From positions 2,909,682-2,973,681 of the forward strand of contig JAAXCT010000026.1 of the NCBI GenBank assembly GCA_012490785.1: DNA of 64,000 nt, read 5' to 3'. Origin of the DNA: Eragrostis nindensis (lineage: Eukaryota; Streptophyta; Magnoliopsida; Poales; Poaceae). A program made the position numbers and the translations under genes. Shown one piece after another: positions 19,237-31,390 of the stretch (within the stretch, counting starts at the first letter, position 1; each line of letters opens with the position of its first letter). Under the pieces are notes generated by a model that was not told where the DNA came from, did not search any database, and saw only the letters and a list, made by a program, of their open reading frames with translations.

Positions 19237-22200
19237 GGCGGCGTCGGCGGGCGGGAGCAGCGGGAGGCGGCGGTGGCGGCGGCGGGAAGGGGGCGGAGAA
19301 AGGGTTTTGCGTGTTCGAATGGTGGGGTTTATTCGGTTTAGGGTTCGGGGGATTTAGTGTGTCCCAGTTTCAGCCAGAGGGTGGGATTGTTTTCTCTTTT
19401 TTTTTTCTTTTTTGAGCAAAAGAGAGTGGGGACTGACCGGGGTGTTGAGGAAGAAAACAATGTTTATTTCCTCAAAATTCAGCAAGTTCGTGTCGCGTCC
19501 GATCACGGCCCATTAAAATAAGTGGGCTTTTTCTCGGGCCAGGAAATGGTCGGTCCACCGGAGCCGAGCGCGGTCCAGATCCTTTTGTTCTGTGGGCTGT
19601 GATCTGACGGTCGCGGCAACATACGCTCCTCTTCACTGTACAACTTTGTACCGGCAGTGTGCATCCAATGCTTGAATGCCTTGTGCTTTGTGGGATCTAC
19701 AGCACGTTACAGCATGTAGCAGCGTCCTAGCTCAACAGCCGAAAAGCATCGGGCAGTTTCAAATAGCGCGATGTTGTACTGTACCACAACGTCCCTGCGG
19801 ATCGGTACCAGAACCAGTCAATCATAGAGTTTCTACCAACCTCGGAGGCGCGCGTCTTCACTGCCACATGCTAATGAAAGCAGGAAACTACGGTTAGATA
19901 TATATATATGTACCTCGCTCGTATTTCCGCTCGGAGATATATGGATGCTGCTGCTGAACGTATGGCGAAGCAAAATTAAGCGCCCACGGTGAATGAGATT
20001 CGACTGTGACGACCTGCTCGTCCACTCCTGAGTGCATGGGTATGCGAAGTGATTGCCGAGCGTGTAAATCAGCTCCACGCCTCGCTGGATAACAAAATGG
20101 CAAGGGGTGTAATCAGCTCCACGCCTTCGTCCGTCCCGCCCGGAACGTGGTCTCTTTGACTCTTTGCTTCAGGGCGTCTAGAACTTGACGACTGTTGTCT
20201 GAAGCAAAGAACTTGACGACTGTGTGTCAGCACTTGTCACGCGGTTACCGTTGAACTGAATTGATCCTCCTCGGACCCAGGCAGTCAGGGTCAGTCAGTC
20301 AGTACAAATAACCGTTCGTTCAGGCGCCGCAGAGAGACGAGAGATCCAATCAAAATATAACCAGGTCGCCCACCCGCCGTACGCACGCACGCGCAGGCGA
20401 CGCCCCACTCGATCCTCTGTTCCTGATCTACTGCCAGCACGTGCACACCGACAACCTGCTTTGATTTTACTAACGGACTCGCACCGCGTGAAACCACACT
20501 GAACCAGAGACAAGCAGCCAAATCGCATCGCACTAATGGAAGAATTGGCAATCGCGCGATGCTCAACTTCGCGACTTCTTTTCGTAGAAAATTTAAAAAA
20601 TCATGCTGCACCTCGCGTTGTCCGGATGGGGCCGCGGAGCGGAACATGAGTGATTGAGTGACACGATGCAATGATTCGCAGTCCACTAGCCTAGAATAGC
20701 AGAGCTTTTAGCTGCAGCCTGCAACGGGCATATATTCCCGTAGGTAGGTCGATCGGGTCAGGGTCGCCCACAACGGCGGCGCTGCATCTTGACAGAGGCC
20801 ACCAACACAAAAGCCTGCGATGGAGTTGGAGAATCTCATCTCGTCGTCTCGGGTCAAAAGGCACGTACGTCCGCGATCGAGACTGCTGGTGGTCGTACCT
20901 GGTCCGATCCGTCAGTGCGGGGTTTCATCATCTCTAGTTCGGACTTCGAAAGGGCGGCAGGCGATCAATCATCAGATCATCAGCGAGGGAGTAAGGGCGT
21001 CCCGCCTTGCGAGGCCAGGGTGGCTCTATCCGGAGGTTCACGCAAACGCAAGCACGCCACGGCGAAGCTAGGCGAGTCGTCATGGCGTGGTGGACGTCGC
21101 CGGCCGTTACAGCCTTTCAGTTTCACCCTTCATCGCGCGCAAGTGCCAAATCCGGCGGTGTCCCCTTGCGAGTGCGTTCGCGGTGAAGGCTCGACCCTGC
21201 AAACGTACGTTACGTACGCACGGTCGGGTCACGCGAAACTGACAACCACCGGTTCCGGGTCGCGCGGTGGATCGAGCAAAAGTTGTCCAAGGTTTTTAAT
21301 TTTACCGCGCCTCCTTGGTGGAGAGTTTAGGCCAAGGGTGGCGACTTTTGTGACTTCCTGATCGCTTCATTCGTCGTTCCCTCGCGGAATTGTTATGCTC
21401 GGAGCAGAATCCTTTGGGGGGTGGGGGCTTGACCATCTCGTTTCCTCGTGTAGGTAAGAAAGAAAATGGTGTGAACCTGGGGAGGCAAGCACTGGCTTTC
21501 TCGGTGCCAACAACGATTGTGTTGGTGCCGGATCCATGGTGTTGGGAATGAATGGTACTACCGGTTCATGGCCTAACTCGGTTCTACTATACTAGCTTAC
21601 TACGGCTATCAAGTGGACCAAGAGGTTCACGCTAAGCATTTGGCTCTGACAAGTGGGCCCAGCCAACGCACCAACCGGAAAATAGAGCCAGCCCGCCCGA
21701 GGTGCGTCTATCTGTTCTCTGTCGTAAAGTCAAGTTGAAACTTCCTCGTGGTGCCCGAGCACAACAGAGCTTTCTGACAATGCGACCGTTGCTGTCGCCC
21801 CACTACATTCCTCCTCGGAGTGCTGAAGGAAGGCCACTTGTAATGATTTTTTCACCTGAACAACATCGTACCGTCAACGTGGGACTGAGTAGGAAGGAAC
21901 GGTTTACCGTGCACAATGTCGGTGATGCAAAATAAATTGTTGATGCGTACTGATTTTTTTTTCTGGGCAAGCATCTGGTGGATCCGTCATTTTTTTGTGA
22001 TAAAAAAAAAAACTCAACCTTAGGAAGGAACGGTTTTCAAGTAGTTCTGATTTTTGAAGCGAGAGGTTGTGTCCAAGAGAGTAAAATTGCATCTCACAAA
22101 GAGTAGAATTCTAGTTCCGCATTAAAATTTTATCCCAAAAGTGTTGTTTTGGTAGTTGGGGCCAACTAATAAAAGCAACTTACGTCGCGACTCATCTTAT

Positions 22201-23741
22201 CCACTCGCTCATTCGTCCTTCCATCCCCTCATCGCTCTCTTCCTCTCCTCCACTCGAAAAGGCACCTTAATCGATCTTGATGCCTAGCAGCGGCGCCGGC
22301 GATCTGCTCAGTGGCGCTCACAATTCTCGGGGTGGTGGTGGCAATCCAAGCATCAGTTGGTGGATCCATGCCCCCCAACCCTCCCCGGCTCTCTCCCACC
22401 CCCATGGCACCCCTATCCTATTAGACGCCGCACATGGGAGGAGAGGATTGGGACGGGGAGCAGGTTGCGCTTCTTCGATCAAAGGTGGCACGCCCGGCCG
22501 CCATCTGGTGGGATTGAGCTAGTGAGTCGCGAGGAGTATTAGAAGAATTCGCTCTCGATACTGCGAAAAGGAAGCGTCTGTGAGATTGAAGTTCATGCCT
22601 GATTTTGATGAAGAAGCCGTTGACAGTACCTTATGATGTAATGTAAGTACATAATCATTTTCGAACTCAAACAACATAGCTCTATTTCCGTACCTTACAC
22701 TTTGAAAATATTCAATTTCAAAGTAGCACACTCCCTCCGTCTTAAAATAATTAGCGATCTGGTTTAATCAACGTCTAACATTCCTATGTGTTCATGTAGT
22801 TTAACAGCATGAGATTTTTGTTTTTAGGTTCATCATGAGATTTTTGTTGCTAGATTCGAGTAGTTTTCTAATGAATTCCAGTATTGCTTATGTATATGGT
22901 TTAATTCTTTTTTTGAGCGGTATATGGTTTAATTCGATGCTAGGTCCGCTGGCATATCCTCAGTCAGTCATTTATCACACACCCCGTAATACTCGTAGAA
23001 ACTGTAGAAACGCCAGGTTATAAATGCTGGAATTAAAACAGCGTTGAAAATCCTCTTGAAATTACCGTGTTGATCATAGCCTTTCAATGTCCATATATTC
23101 CTTTAGTTTTAAATTGCTAGATACTCACAAAAAGATGCAAAAAGGATGGTATATCTGAGAAAGAAATTTCCCTGAGAAAAAAAAGGAGTATAGCAACACC
23201 CCAGAATCAGGACATTTGCAAAGTTCCAGGCACAAAAAGCGAACTAATCTCCACTCAGACGAGATATGCTGGAATTTTGCTCCTTGCGGTGGGCAGGAAG
23301 GAGAGCAGGGAGCCTGCAAAAGGGAGCCTGCAAAGCAACGCAGGTGGGTGCGGGCGGCTCAGCTCAGTCTCCGAGAGGTCACAGCCGCTGATGCAAAATA
23401 AAAAGGACGAGTTAGCAGTAAAAATTCCGTCAGGCGCGTCGAAAATCCACGCGCTCCCCACCTCGCTCGTCGCACGCCGAAGCGCACACTCTCCTCTTCC
23501 TCCTTGCTGCTGCTCTTGTCCTGGGGTGACCACCACTCTCTCACTAGCTCATCTCTCTCTCTCTCTGTCTCTGAGGAACAAACAACCAAGCAAGAGAACA
23601 GCTAGCAACCACCACCACCTTGGAGAACACATCCTCTCTCTTCTTCTCTCGCCCCACAAGAATAGCCCTGTCGCTCGTGTTCGTGCCTGCAGGCGTTCCG
23701 TGGGTTCGTGTTCTTGGAAGGCGGTGGTAGTGACACAGATC
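19237..23741. other. 4.5-kb spacer, divergent promoters at the ends, no gene supported
   Basis: Positions 19237-19400 are the WDR12 leader and promoter. About 20050-20230 has short direct repeats (ATCAGCTCCACGCCT and AGAACTTGACGACTGT, each twice). From 20780 to 21360 the plus strand is open for 190 codons but shows no motif, so I do not call it. A plus-strand frame at 22277-22522 is Gly/Pro-rich and unrecognised. CTCCCTCCGTCTTAAAATAA at about 22732 looks like one end of a Stowaway-type MITE; no clear partner end was found. From 23500 to 23741 lies the CT-rich leader of the X8 gene, including a CTCTCTCTCTCTCT run. Confidence 0.5.
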
Positions 23742-26266
23742 ATGGAGGCGCTGGTGGTGGCGGTGGTGCTTCTCCTTTCATCCAACCTCGCCGCGTCACG
23801 TGAGTTCTCCGTTCTTTTTCTAAGCATTCCTATTCCTCTCTCTTTCTTCGTCGTCTTGTTCAGATTGAGCAGAGTTTGTGTAAAATAATGGCTGCAGAAT
23901 GCTCTTCCTCTTTGTTGTTTGTGGAGCTTCATGTGTAGGAACATGGTACCCCGCTTGATTTCGTTCTGCAAGATCATACCAGTTCTTCTTCCCTTCTTTT
24001 TGTTCTGTAATGTTTAGACCTGAGACCTCCCAAGCTGTGATTTTTTTGCTTGTTTGGGATTACAGCCCTGTTTTAGAGGAGAAACCGGCCATTGTACACA
24101 AGATGAGCAGTTTTTGCCTTGAATTTCTTGTAGATTCCGTTTCTCTAGAGGCCAAACAAATTTAAGCAGCACCCCTTCTCTGTTTGAAGAAATTTGTTCA
24201 AGATAGAAAGGAGAGAAGAGGAAATTTCATCCTCTTACCTCAAAAAGAACATCGTTATGCTTTTGTTGTTACTTACTAGCAGCTAAACTGACATAAAAAG
24301 TTACTATAAACATTCCGTTGGACTACTAATGATGGCAAAGTTTGCTTTCTTTCTTTCTGCGCAAAACCTCACTCTATCTGTTTGCTTTTGTCACTCACAC
24401 TCGCCAGCAGTCCTTGTCTTGGACCGGCTTATTCGGTGACATCTACATCAAGAAACGGCCCCAGAAAAACCGCCGTTTCCTGCGGTGCTTGCGTTGCCTT
24501 CAGTTTCAATCTCCACTGATGGACATGTTTCTGTGTTTCCCGTGCAGAATGGTGCGTGTGCAGGTCGGACGCGCCCCAGGCCGCGCTGCAGAAGACAATA
24601 GACTATGCCTGTGGTGCCGGGGCGGACTGCAACTCCATCCATGAGACCGGGCCGTGCTACAACCCCAACACCGTCCTCGCGCACTGCTCCTGGGCGGCCA
24701 ACAGCTACTACCAGAACAACAAGGCCAGGGGCGCCACCTGCGACTTCACCGGCACCGCCGCTCTCAGCACCAGCGACCCAAGTAATGACCCTCTCACTCA
24801 TGTTACCAAAGTTCAGAATTCAGATTACCCTTGCATTTCCGGTTACGATTAAGGCTCAAGAAGTAGCAGTATGCACTTGGTCTGGTTCCAAGTTTGCGCT
24901 GGTTCTTAGTCCATTGCGAAACTAGAAATGTGAAGAAATAACTGCAAGTTTTAGTTTTCTATTTCAAGATTCTGAGCTTGTGTGCTTGCGCCACCTTAAC
25001 TCCACTTTTGCTGTGGAAGATATGTAAATCTGGTGTTCTGATTTATGGGCATCATTTAATTTAGTTACTACCGCTTAGTGCAAGCAAAGCTGTCCTGATG
25101 CATCGGCCAGCCTGAAATGGAACCAGATTCTGTAGAGGCACTGGAATAGGATGTTGATGTGGACTTAATTTAGTAAGGGTGGAAACTTTCCGATTAAAAA
25201 GTACTTTGGCAAAATTCAAAGCTACTGCGTCGTGCCTAATATTCTTTCGGCATCGGCTGGCAGGAATTGACATGTGCATATACAATTGCTTTTATTTCTA
25301 GTTTGACAACATTTTGTTTTTAAAAGTTACTTTATCATTCAAACAGAGGTATAGTTGTGCCCTGTATGAGCTTAATGTTCCATCATTTTCAGGTTTTTCT
25401 GGCTTGTGATGTTACTTGTTTTATTTTATAACCACTTCTATTTGTGGCATACTTGTGTCTTACCTGGTCCTTATGCTTTATCACTTTCAGGTTCTTCTGG
25501 CTGCTCTTACCCCACAAGTGCAAGGTACATTAAGAACTTCACTTGATTTAAATGTGTATCACCATGAACTTGTTGACGGTTGATGTTTGAAATCATGCAC
25601 TTTGGAAACTGGTACTCGACAACAATTTATGCATCATGTCGATTTGGAAGGTGTAGTACTCATTTATACTGCGACTACCTGCATTGAATTTGATTAATGC
25701 GCTTCCAAACTAGAAAACCCTGGAATAGGAAAGTGCAATAGTACATCAGTTGATCTATAGGATCATTCAAATGCATACAAATGAGGCTATGAATTTTCAG
25801 ACGTGCACTGCCACATAACCTGAAATAATGAACCGTGGTGCGCTGCAAGCTTGATCTCCAAGAGCGGGCAGCTTCATAAATCTGACTATGAATGCCACAG
25901 TGGGGGTTGCTAATTGCAGTAATCGAAATCACGACACTACTAACAGCATTGCTTTCCTGAAACAGTGCTGTTGGAACGACCACCCCTACCACCGGAGGCA
26001 CAATGGGAGGAACTCCAGGAACAGGAACCTTCACGCCCGGCACCGGCACCGGCACCGGCACCGGCACAACCACTGGCACCGGCATGGGAACAGGAACAGG
26101 CACTGGCACTGGCACGGGCATGGGACCTGGGACTACCGGAACCGGGCTGGGAAGCCTAGGACCAACAGGCACCGGCATGGACACCGCCGCGGCGGGATCG
26201 CTCCCAAAGGCTGGGCTGGCTGCCACCGTCTTCGCCGTGCTCCTCTCCACCGTCGCGTTCGCATGA
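23742..26266 (+). CDS. GPI-anchored X8/CBM43 protein, plasmodesmata callose-binding type
   Basis: 208 aa from 4 exons: 23742-23799, 24548-24781, 25491-25524, 25966-26266, all GT-AG and in frame. The signal peptide (MEALVVAVVLLLSSNLAAS) ends at the first intron. Exon 2 encodes the X8 domain with the expected cysteines: QWCVCRSD, DYACGAGADC, GPCYNPNTVLAHCSW, NSYYQ, GATCDFTG. Exon 4 encodes a Gly/Thr-rich linker (PGTGTGTGTGT and similar) and a hydrophobic tail (LAATVFAVLLSTVAFA) ending at the stop, a GPI-anchor signal. X8 proteins of this layout (PDCB class) bind callose (beta-1,3-glucan) at plasmodesmal necks and have no hydrolase domain; membership in that class is inferred from architecture. 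The X8-only length excludes a full endo-beta-1,3-glucanase. The linker DNA is a near-perfect GGCACC array, so its length may vary between alleles. Confidence 0.85.
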
Positions 26267-28028
26267 CAGCTTGACCCTGGAAACAGAGACCCTACTACTC
26301 CTTGAGACAGTAAGAGCGACCCTTGGGAAAAATTGAGAAAAATCTAGTCTATCTGAAGGGGTATCATCCGTCCGAAAATCCACTAGTGCCTGCTATACTT
26401 GTGTGGTGTCCGTGGGTTCTCGTGTGGGGTGCGTTTTATGCCTGTACTCTGTATAATTTGGTAGGAAGGCTGTCTCTGTCTCGCAAGGACCATTGTCTAT
26501 CTTTTTCTGTTTGTCAACCCTGTAAATGTAGGGAAGCCACAGCCAGTGCTGCTGCTGGGTTAGCTCAAGGTTGGCTGGAATGAGAATGCTGTTGGGACAA
26601 TGCCGTGGTTTGCCTCCCTGTCAACTTGCATTATCATCGGGTTCTTCTTCCCTGTCTGCCCTGTCGGTGCCGGTGGTTCAGATTTTCAGCGTGGCTCCGA
26701 CGAGTATGGCGTGAGAGCGCGCTCGTACGTTCTCCTCGCATAAAATATGTCGATCTCTTCGGATCCACAGCTGGTACGCGTTCTCCAAGGGGGAGAACAC
26801 GGTTCCCCCGTTGTGGCCTCGTGTATACAGTACTCTTTAGTTACGAGATGGATCCGGTGGCGCAGATGGAAGTTCCATGAATGATGCATCGGTTGGTGCC
26901 GTGGCGCGTCAGGGCAGCAGCAGACCAGCAGCGAACCGATCGTCCGCGTGGGGGTTTGCCTTTGTTCTGTCACGGCGTGTTGCCTGGCTTAAAAAGCACG
27001 GATTCGCGGTGGCCGATACTGTGCTGCCTGTGCGCGCGCACTCGCGAGCCGCGCGTTCCACACGGACGAGGGACGCGGGCAGTGTTGTTGCCGTACGGAG
27101 GGCGTCGTCCCCCGGTTCCAGCTAAGCGCAACGAATGATGGTGTGGTGTCAGTCCAGTCATCCGTGCCGCGCTGTACAGAGCGTGGCGCACGATCATGGC
27201 AGCCGTGGGGATGGGCCAATGTGCGTCCTGGATGCTGCACCTCTTCCCCGGAGCGTGGGATCCGTGCAGGCGCGCACATGGCGTCCCGCTGCGCGCAGCC
27301 GCAGCGTGAGGTTGCGCTCGGTGCCCTGCCCGCTCTGCACCTCGCGTCATCACTGCTCCCGCTGAGCGAGTTGAGAAGGCGGAAGCGGTGATGGCGCACA
27401 GGTGCAGAGCCGCTCGCACAGGCTGAGCGAGTTGAGAAGGCGGGAGCAGTGATGGCGCGCAGCGCGTGAGCGAGAAATCATGCGTGCAGCACGACACGGA
27501 CGGTCAGGTGCGGTGCGGACCATGGCGTGAGACTGCGCCCACGCCGCGGCAGGCGTGGTGGAAACCGCGGTGATCCACGCTGCTCTGGTGTCAAGGGATA
27601 GAGGCTGGCTCGAGGCGCGGCCGAGGCGCGGATGCGCGTGGTAAGCCGCGGAGAACGGTGCAGTGCGTGCGCACGGCCACGGGTGGAGGACGGCGGGGCG
27701 GCGCGGCACACGCGCGGTCGCGGCGCCGACAAGCCCCGGGAGAACAGGCCCAAACCAAACATCAGTGCTGCAGTTGCTGGCTTGCTGCTTTACCAGTCAG
27801 GGAGTTTTGTTGCCGCAGGCCGGCCCAGCTATCAGACCGCGACCTCAAAGGCCGTCTAACGTTTCCGGCAATCCAGGAGTGAAATCAACCGGGCACGAAT
27901 GCACGATTGAGTACAAGTGCAAATCACGGTATGAAATCAGCACACGAACCGTACAATACGCTGCATGACAGAATATGCATATGACAGAATACGCTGCATG
28001 ACCACGCGTTGCCCATGCAGCCCATTCT
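26267..28028. other. 3' flank of the X8 gene and GC-rich spacer, no gene supported
   Basis: After a ~350-bp 3' flank the DNA from 26690 to 27880 is GC-rich with many overlapping frames on both strands and no recognisable protein. A repeat of GCTGAGCGAGTTGAGAAGGC occurs at about 27360 and 27422, bounded by inverted CATCACTGCTCCCGC and GCGGGAGCAGTGATG, which suggests a small rearranged element. Confidence 0.5.
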
Positions 28029-28196
28029 GAGCTCTCCCAAACGCTTGACGCACTCGACGCTGCAGCAGTCCAGCGTCTCCTCCACTCCGTCCTGTACACC
28101 CCAAGTCCACGAGCTTGATGGTGTTGGCTGCCACCCTCGTCCCCTCCCCTGTCGCACTACGTAAAACAGATGGCCACACAAGATTATTCGGTGAGT
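28029..28196 (-). pseudogene. Fragment of HC-toxin-reductase-like gene: last exon and part of preceding intron
   Basis: On the minus strand this aligns closely with the last exon of the intact reductase at 31391-31510 and with some of the intron before it. Shared features are the acceptor GACAG followed by GGGAGGG, the coding motif DGVEETLDCCSVEC(V)KRLGEL, and flanking intron words such as GTGGCCATCT. Small indels shift the frame (for example an extra codon in CCSVEC), and no upstream exons lie to the right within the next 2 kb. It is a relic of a tandem copy. Confidence 0.75.
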
Positions 28197-30271
28197 ACTA
28201 ATGAAACATGAATTGAATCACCAATAATCCAAATCAAGTACTACATTTTTTAAGAAAAAAAAGAATATATTTAAATATTCTAGCATCTGCACCGACCAAC
28301 TCATGTAGCTGTAATAATGATGTACTCTTCGTCGTACTCCTCATTCTCCTCCTCCTCTTCATCAATGGGCTCCTCACAGTCACTACCCTCCTCCACCCCG
28401 ATGGGGCCATCTCAGCAAAAGCTATACGAGGAGTCACTCTCATTGATGTCATCAACACTGGGGCCGTCGACGTTGTTATCATCGAAGAAGTCCCAACTGC
28501 AACCGAGCCATATTTGTTGGATGAACCGTCCAATATGGCTCCTTTTTTTGTTTTAGTTGATGGAACGCAAAAGGTATCATCTATCTATTATCTTAGTATT
28601 TGAAGAGAAAAAGAAGCCACCACGTTCGCTCTCAAGACGACGAAATTACCACGTTAATCAAAAAAAAAACAAAGATATGAACAGTTGGATTTTATGAAGA
28701 TTCAACGGTCTAGATTAACCAAAGAGTCCATCTCAAATACAGCCCACCACCAAGAGAATAATAATTTCGGAATAAAAATAATAAAGAAAATTAGAAGTCC
28801 ATATAGATAGCATCACGTTTGTTAATATCAGGTTATTCTGGAAGTCCATAAATTGTAGGAAAGAAAAAATACACCCGAGACGTTTTCTACTTGCTGTTAA
28901 GAAATTGACGGAGAGCTCTACGTGACCTGTAGATTAAAAAAGGAAGCATTTGCATAATCCGTGTCCCAAGAAAGAGAAAATATACGTCGTGAGCTAACAG
29001 GGATTGTTTCAGCGTTAACCACGACCGTGATCTAATGTGCTAAGGATTGATTGATACGTTCATGTACACGTTCCAACTAAAGACTCCTATATTTACGAAT
29101 TCATCTACTCTCGATTATCTAATAGAACAAGCTAGCATGGCATCGATGCTTTGGCGTGAAGCAAGATTGGCCGGCAACGCTACTGCACAAGCCAGCGACG
29201 GCCTGCCGTTTGCTGGTAACATCCAGGCAGCCGGAGAGTGCAATAGCAAGATGACCAGACGAGCCACGCTTCAGTTGAGGGCCAATAGGCAAGAAGTCAG
29301 CCATGGGGTTGCCGATTCGTCGGAAGAGCAAATCAAGCAGCTTGGTGAGGAGGAGACCAGGATTTCTGCCGTCAAACGATTTCTTGATGAAGGAAAGAAA
29401 TTGATCAAGCTTTTGCTCGCAAGCCTTTCGATTCTCCTTCTACATATATGCGATGTGATCTCGCCACGTGTAGTACTTTCGATTCTGCACCAAGGGAAAA
29501 GCAGAGATGCGCGTTGAAGGAGTCCGATCGCGGCGACGGCGAGGACCTGGGCCAGCGACGGCGGAGAATCTGCACGCGGCGAGGGCCGGCGTGCGCGCCG
29601 CAGGAAGACGACGGCGATCGATTTTGCTATAAATTCAATGACACGTATGCCTCTCTCGCGCCCGCTCTCGCCCGCCTCTCTCGCGCTCGCTCTCCCCCGG
29701 CATGGCTCGCGCGCCCATGTCCCTCCGCAAGCTCGCTCGCTTGCCGGCGCCGGTCGGCGGCCTTCTCCACACGCCAGAACTGCGAGCGCACGAGGGAAAA
29801 AAAAATCAGTATGCACGGCGGGAGGCGAAAAAGAAAAACTGAACCGAAACCACGGCCTGCAGCAGCGCGAGCGAAAAATTCGGCGCAAGCAAAAACCGGA
29901 CGCAAGCAGTGCCATGCACGGCGGCTTGCAAAATCGCAAAGAAAAAAAAGATGCCCCAACGGGGCGCATAGGATTCAAACCCACGACCGTGACCTTAGAA
30001 AGGGACAGTTACTCAAAAGCAGCTCTAAGGTATATTTAATAAGGGCTTTAGAAAGGGACAGTTACTCAAAAGCAGCTCTGAGGTATATTTAATAAGGGCT
30101 GCGATAGAAAACTACCCAATTTAATTACGTCGTGGTATGCTAAATGATGTTCAAAACGCTCTTCAATATGAGTATAGAGGAAGTATCTTGTAACATCACA
30201 ATGTATGCTATTGTCGGCATACAGTTCCTCCATTTTATCACGTTCTTTGGAACCACGATTCCACATTCTAC
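28197..30271. other. Spacer with unrecognised frames, no gene called
   Basis: A Ser-rich plus-strand frame (28317-28556) and a 156-codon plus frame (29047-29517, from MIDTFMYTF to GKSRDAR) are the best candidates, but neither has recognisable motifs, splice partners or a convincing promoter. Around 29950-29985 the minus strand has GGTCGTGGGTTTGAATCC, which resembles a tRNA T-arm/B-box, but no cloverleaf can be completed. Confidence 0.4.
29995..30100. repeat. Tandem duplication, 2 x 53 bp
   Basis: Units 29995-30047 and 30048-30100 both start TTAGAAAGGGACAGTTACTC and end AATAAGGGCT. They differ at only one or two positions, so the duplication is recent. Confidence 0.9.
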
Positions 30272-30495
30272 GGGCGTGTTTGGTCTACGGCCACACACTG
30301 CCACGCCGCAGGTGTGGCCGCGCCGAAGGTGCGGCGGCGAAATCTGACGACAAAGGTTCGGCGAGAAAACTGCTAGTAGCTAGTTCATTTTTGTGTGGCG
30401 AGCCATAGTTTATTCGGCAACCAAGCAGTGGCCTATTTCTTTGGCGGCGCCGAAGCTTTGCTGTGGCGAGGGGTGGCGGGGAGCCAAACACCCCC
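30272..30495. mobile_element. Small Tourist-like MITE
   Basis: About 224 bp with terminal inverted repeats GGGCGTGTTTGG (30272) and CCAAACACCCCC (to 30495), flanked by TAC on both sides (30269-30271 and 30496-30498). The interior is GC-rich with CGCCGCAGGTGTGGCCGCG-type words and has no coding. The ends match the PIF/Harbinger-related MITE style of two other elements in this window; those carry TTA or TAA duplications, so TAC is slightly atypical. Confidence 0.7.
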
Positions 30496-31390
30496 TACAT
30501 CATCCATCTAAGCACAATGGAGTCGGCTTACTCAAATCCCCCACGCCGTGGCCGCGCATGCGCATCGTTTCCTGCAGCGAGTAATATTAGGTCTACAAAA
30601 AGTTTTATAAGCTTCTCACAAAATGTTGACGTACGTGTCATTGAATTTATAGCAAGTGCTGGCGATGCTGACGTGTGAGTGAATTTATAGCAAGTGTCTC
30701 TTTGAATTATGCCAATCCTAAATCATGCAACCAACCACGTTTTGCCACGTCAGCAATTCGTAGAATATTGTGGAGTAAAACTTTTTTTAGATGTAGCACT
30801 GCTTTCCCGCGGCTCACCACGTGCATCCGCACTACAAATGTACAGATAAAGATATTTTTTAGAATCAAACTTGATGACACATCAAATCGACAATATACAC
30901 TCCAATATGAACAAAAATGGTGATCAAATGCTGACCACAAAGTTTTATGGTTTTTTTTGAGCGACACAAAGTTTTATGGTTGAAGAATGTTACGGTAACA
31001 ACCATGACACAGCCCAGGAGAATCTTATGGGAGCTGCGGTCTTCGCCTCTTCGGCTCGAGCAAAGCAAACAATCGACGCTGCTTTAAGCTATGTTTGGGC
31101 CATCTAGCGGATTTATGTAGGCCTCGCGGTAGGTCGATAGACGTTCCTGAAAATCATTAGAGCCCGAATGCACACGATGGAACTGAAGTGGAAATCATGA
31201 TTTGAAATCAGCACTGAAAGTACTTTGGGAGGAGAAACACACGATGACACGAAAGGCAGTACGGTACAGCACACGACATAATCTGCAATAATCGAGTCCG
31301 CTGCAATAATCGAGTTAATCGAGTCCGCTGCAATAATCGAGTCCCGTTTCCAATTATCATGCCCTGCCCATGCATGCTAACTACGGACAT
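30496..31390. other. Spacer 3' of the reductase gene
   Basis: AT-rich with no gene. At 31280-31345 the word CTGCAATAATCGAGT is repeated three times, with an extra TAATCGAGT, forming a short irregular tandem. The 3' flank of the reductase gene occupies the right end. Confidence 0.5.

Noticed and set aside
20789..21361. 190-codon plus-strand open frame
   Set aside because: No recognisable motif, mixed composition and no splice or promoter support; GC-rich DNA gives such frames by chance.
26886..27880. Many overlapping GC-rich frames
   Set aside because: All six frames are partly open because stop codons are rare at this GC content; none shows a protein family.
29047..29517. 156-codon plus-strand frame as a small gene
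   Set aside because: No family resemblance and no paralog in the window; kept only as a note.
29950..29985. tRNA-like T-arm on the minus strand
   Set aside because: No acceptor, D or anticodon stem could be built around it.
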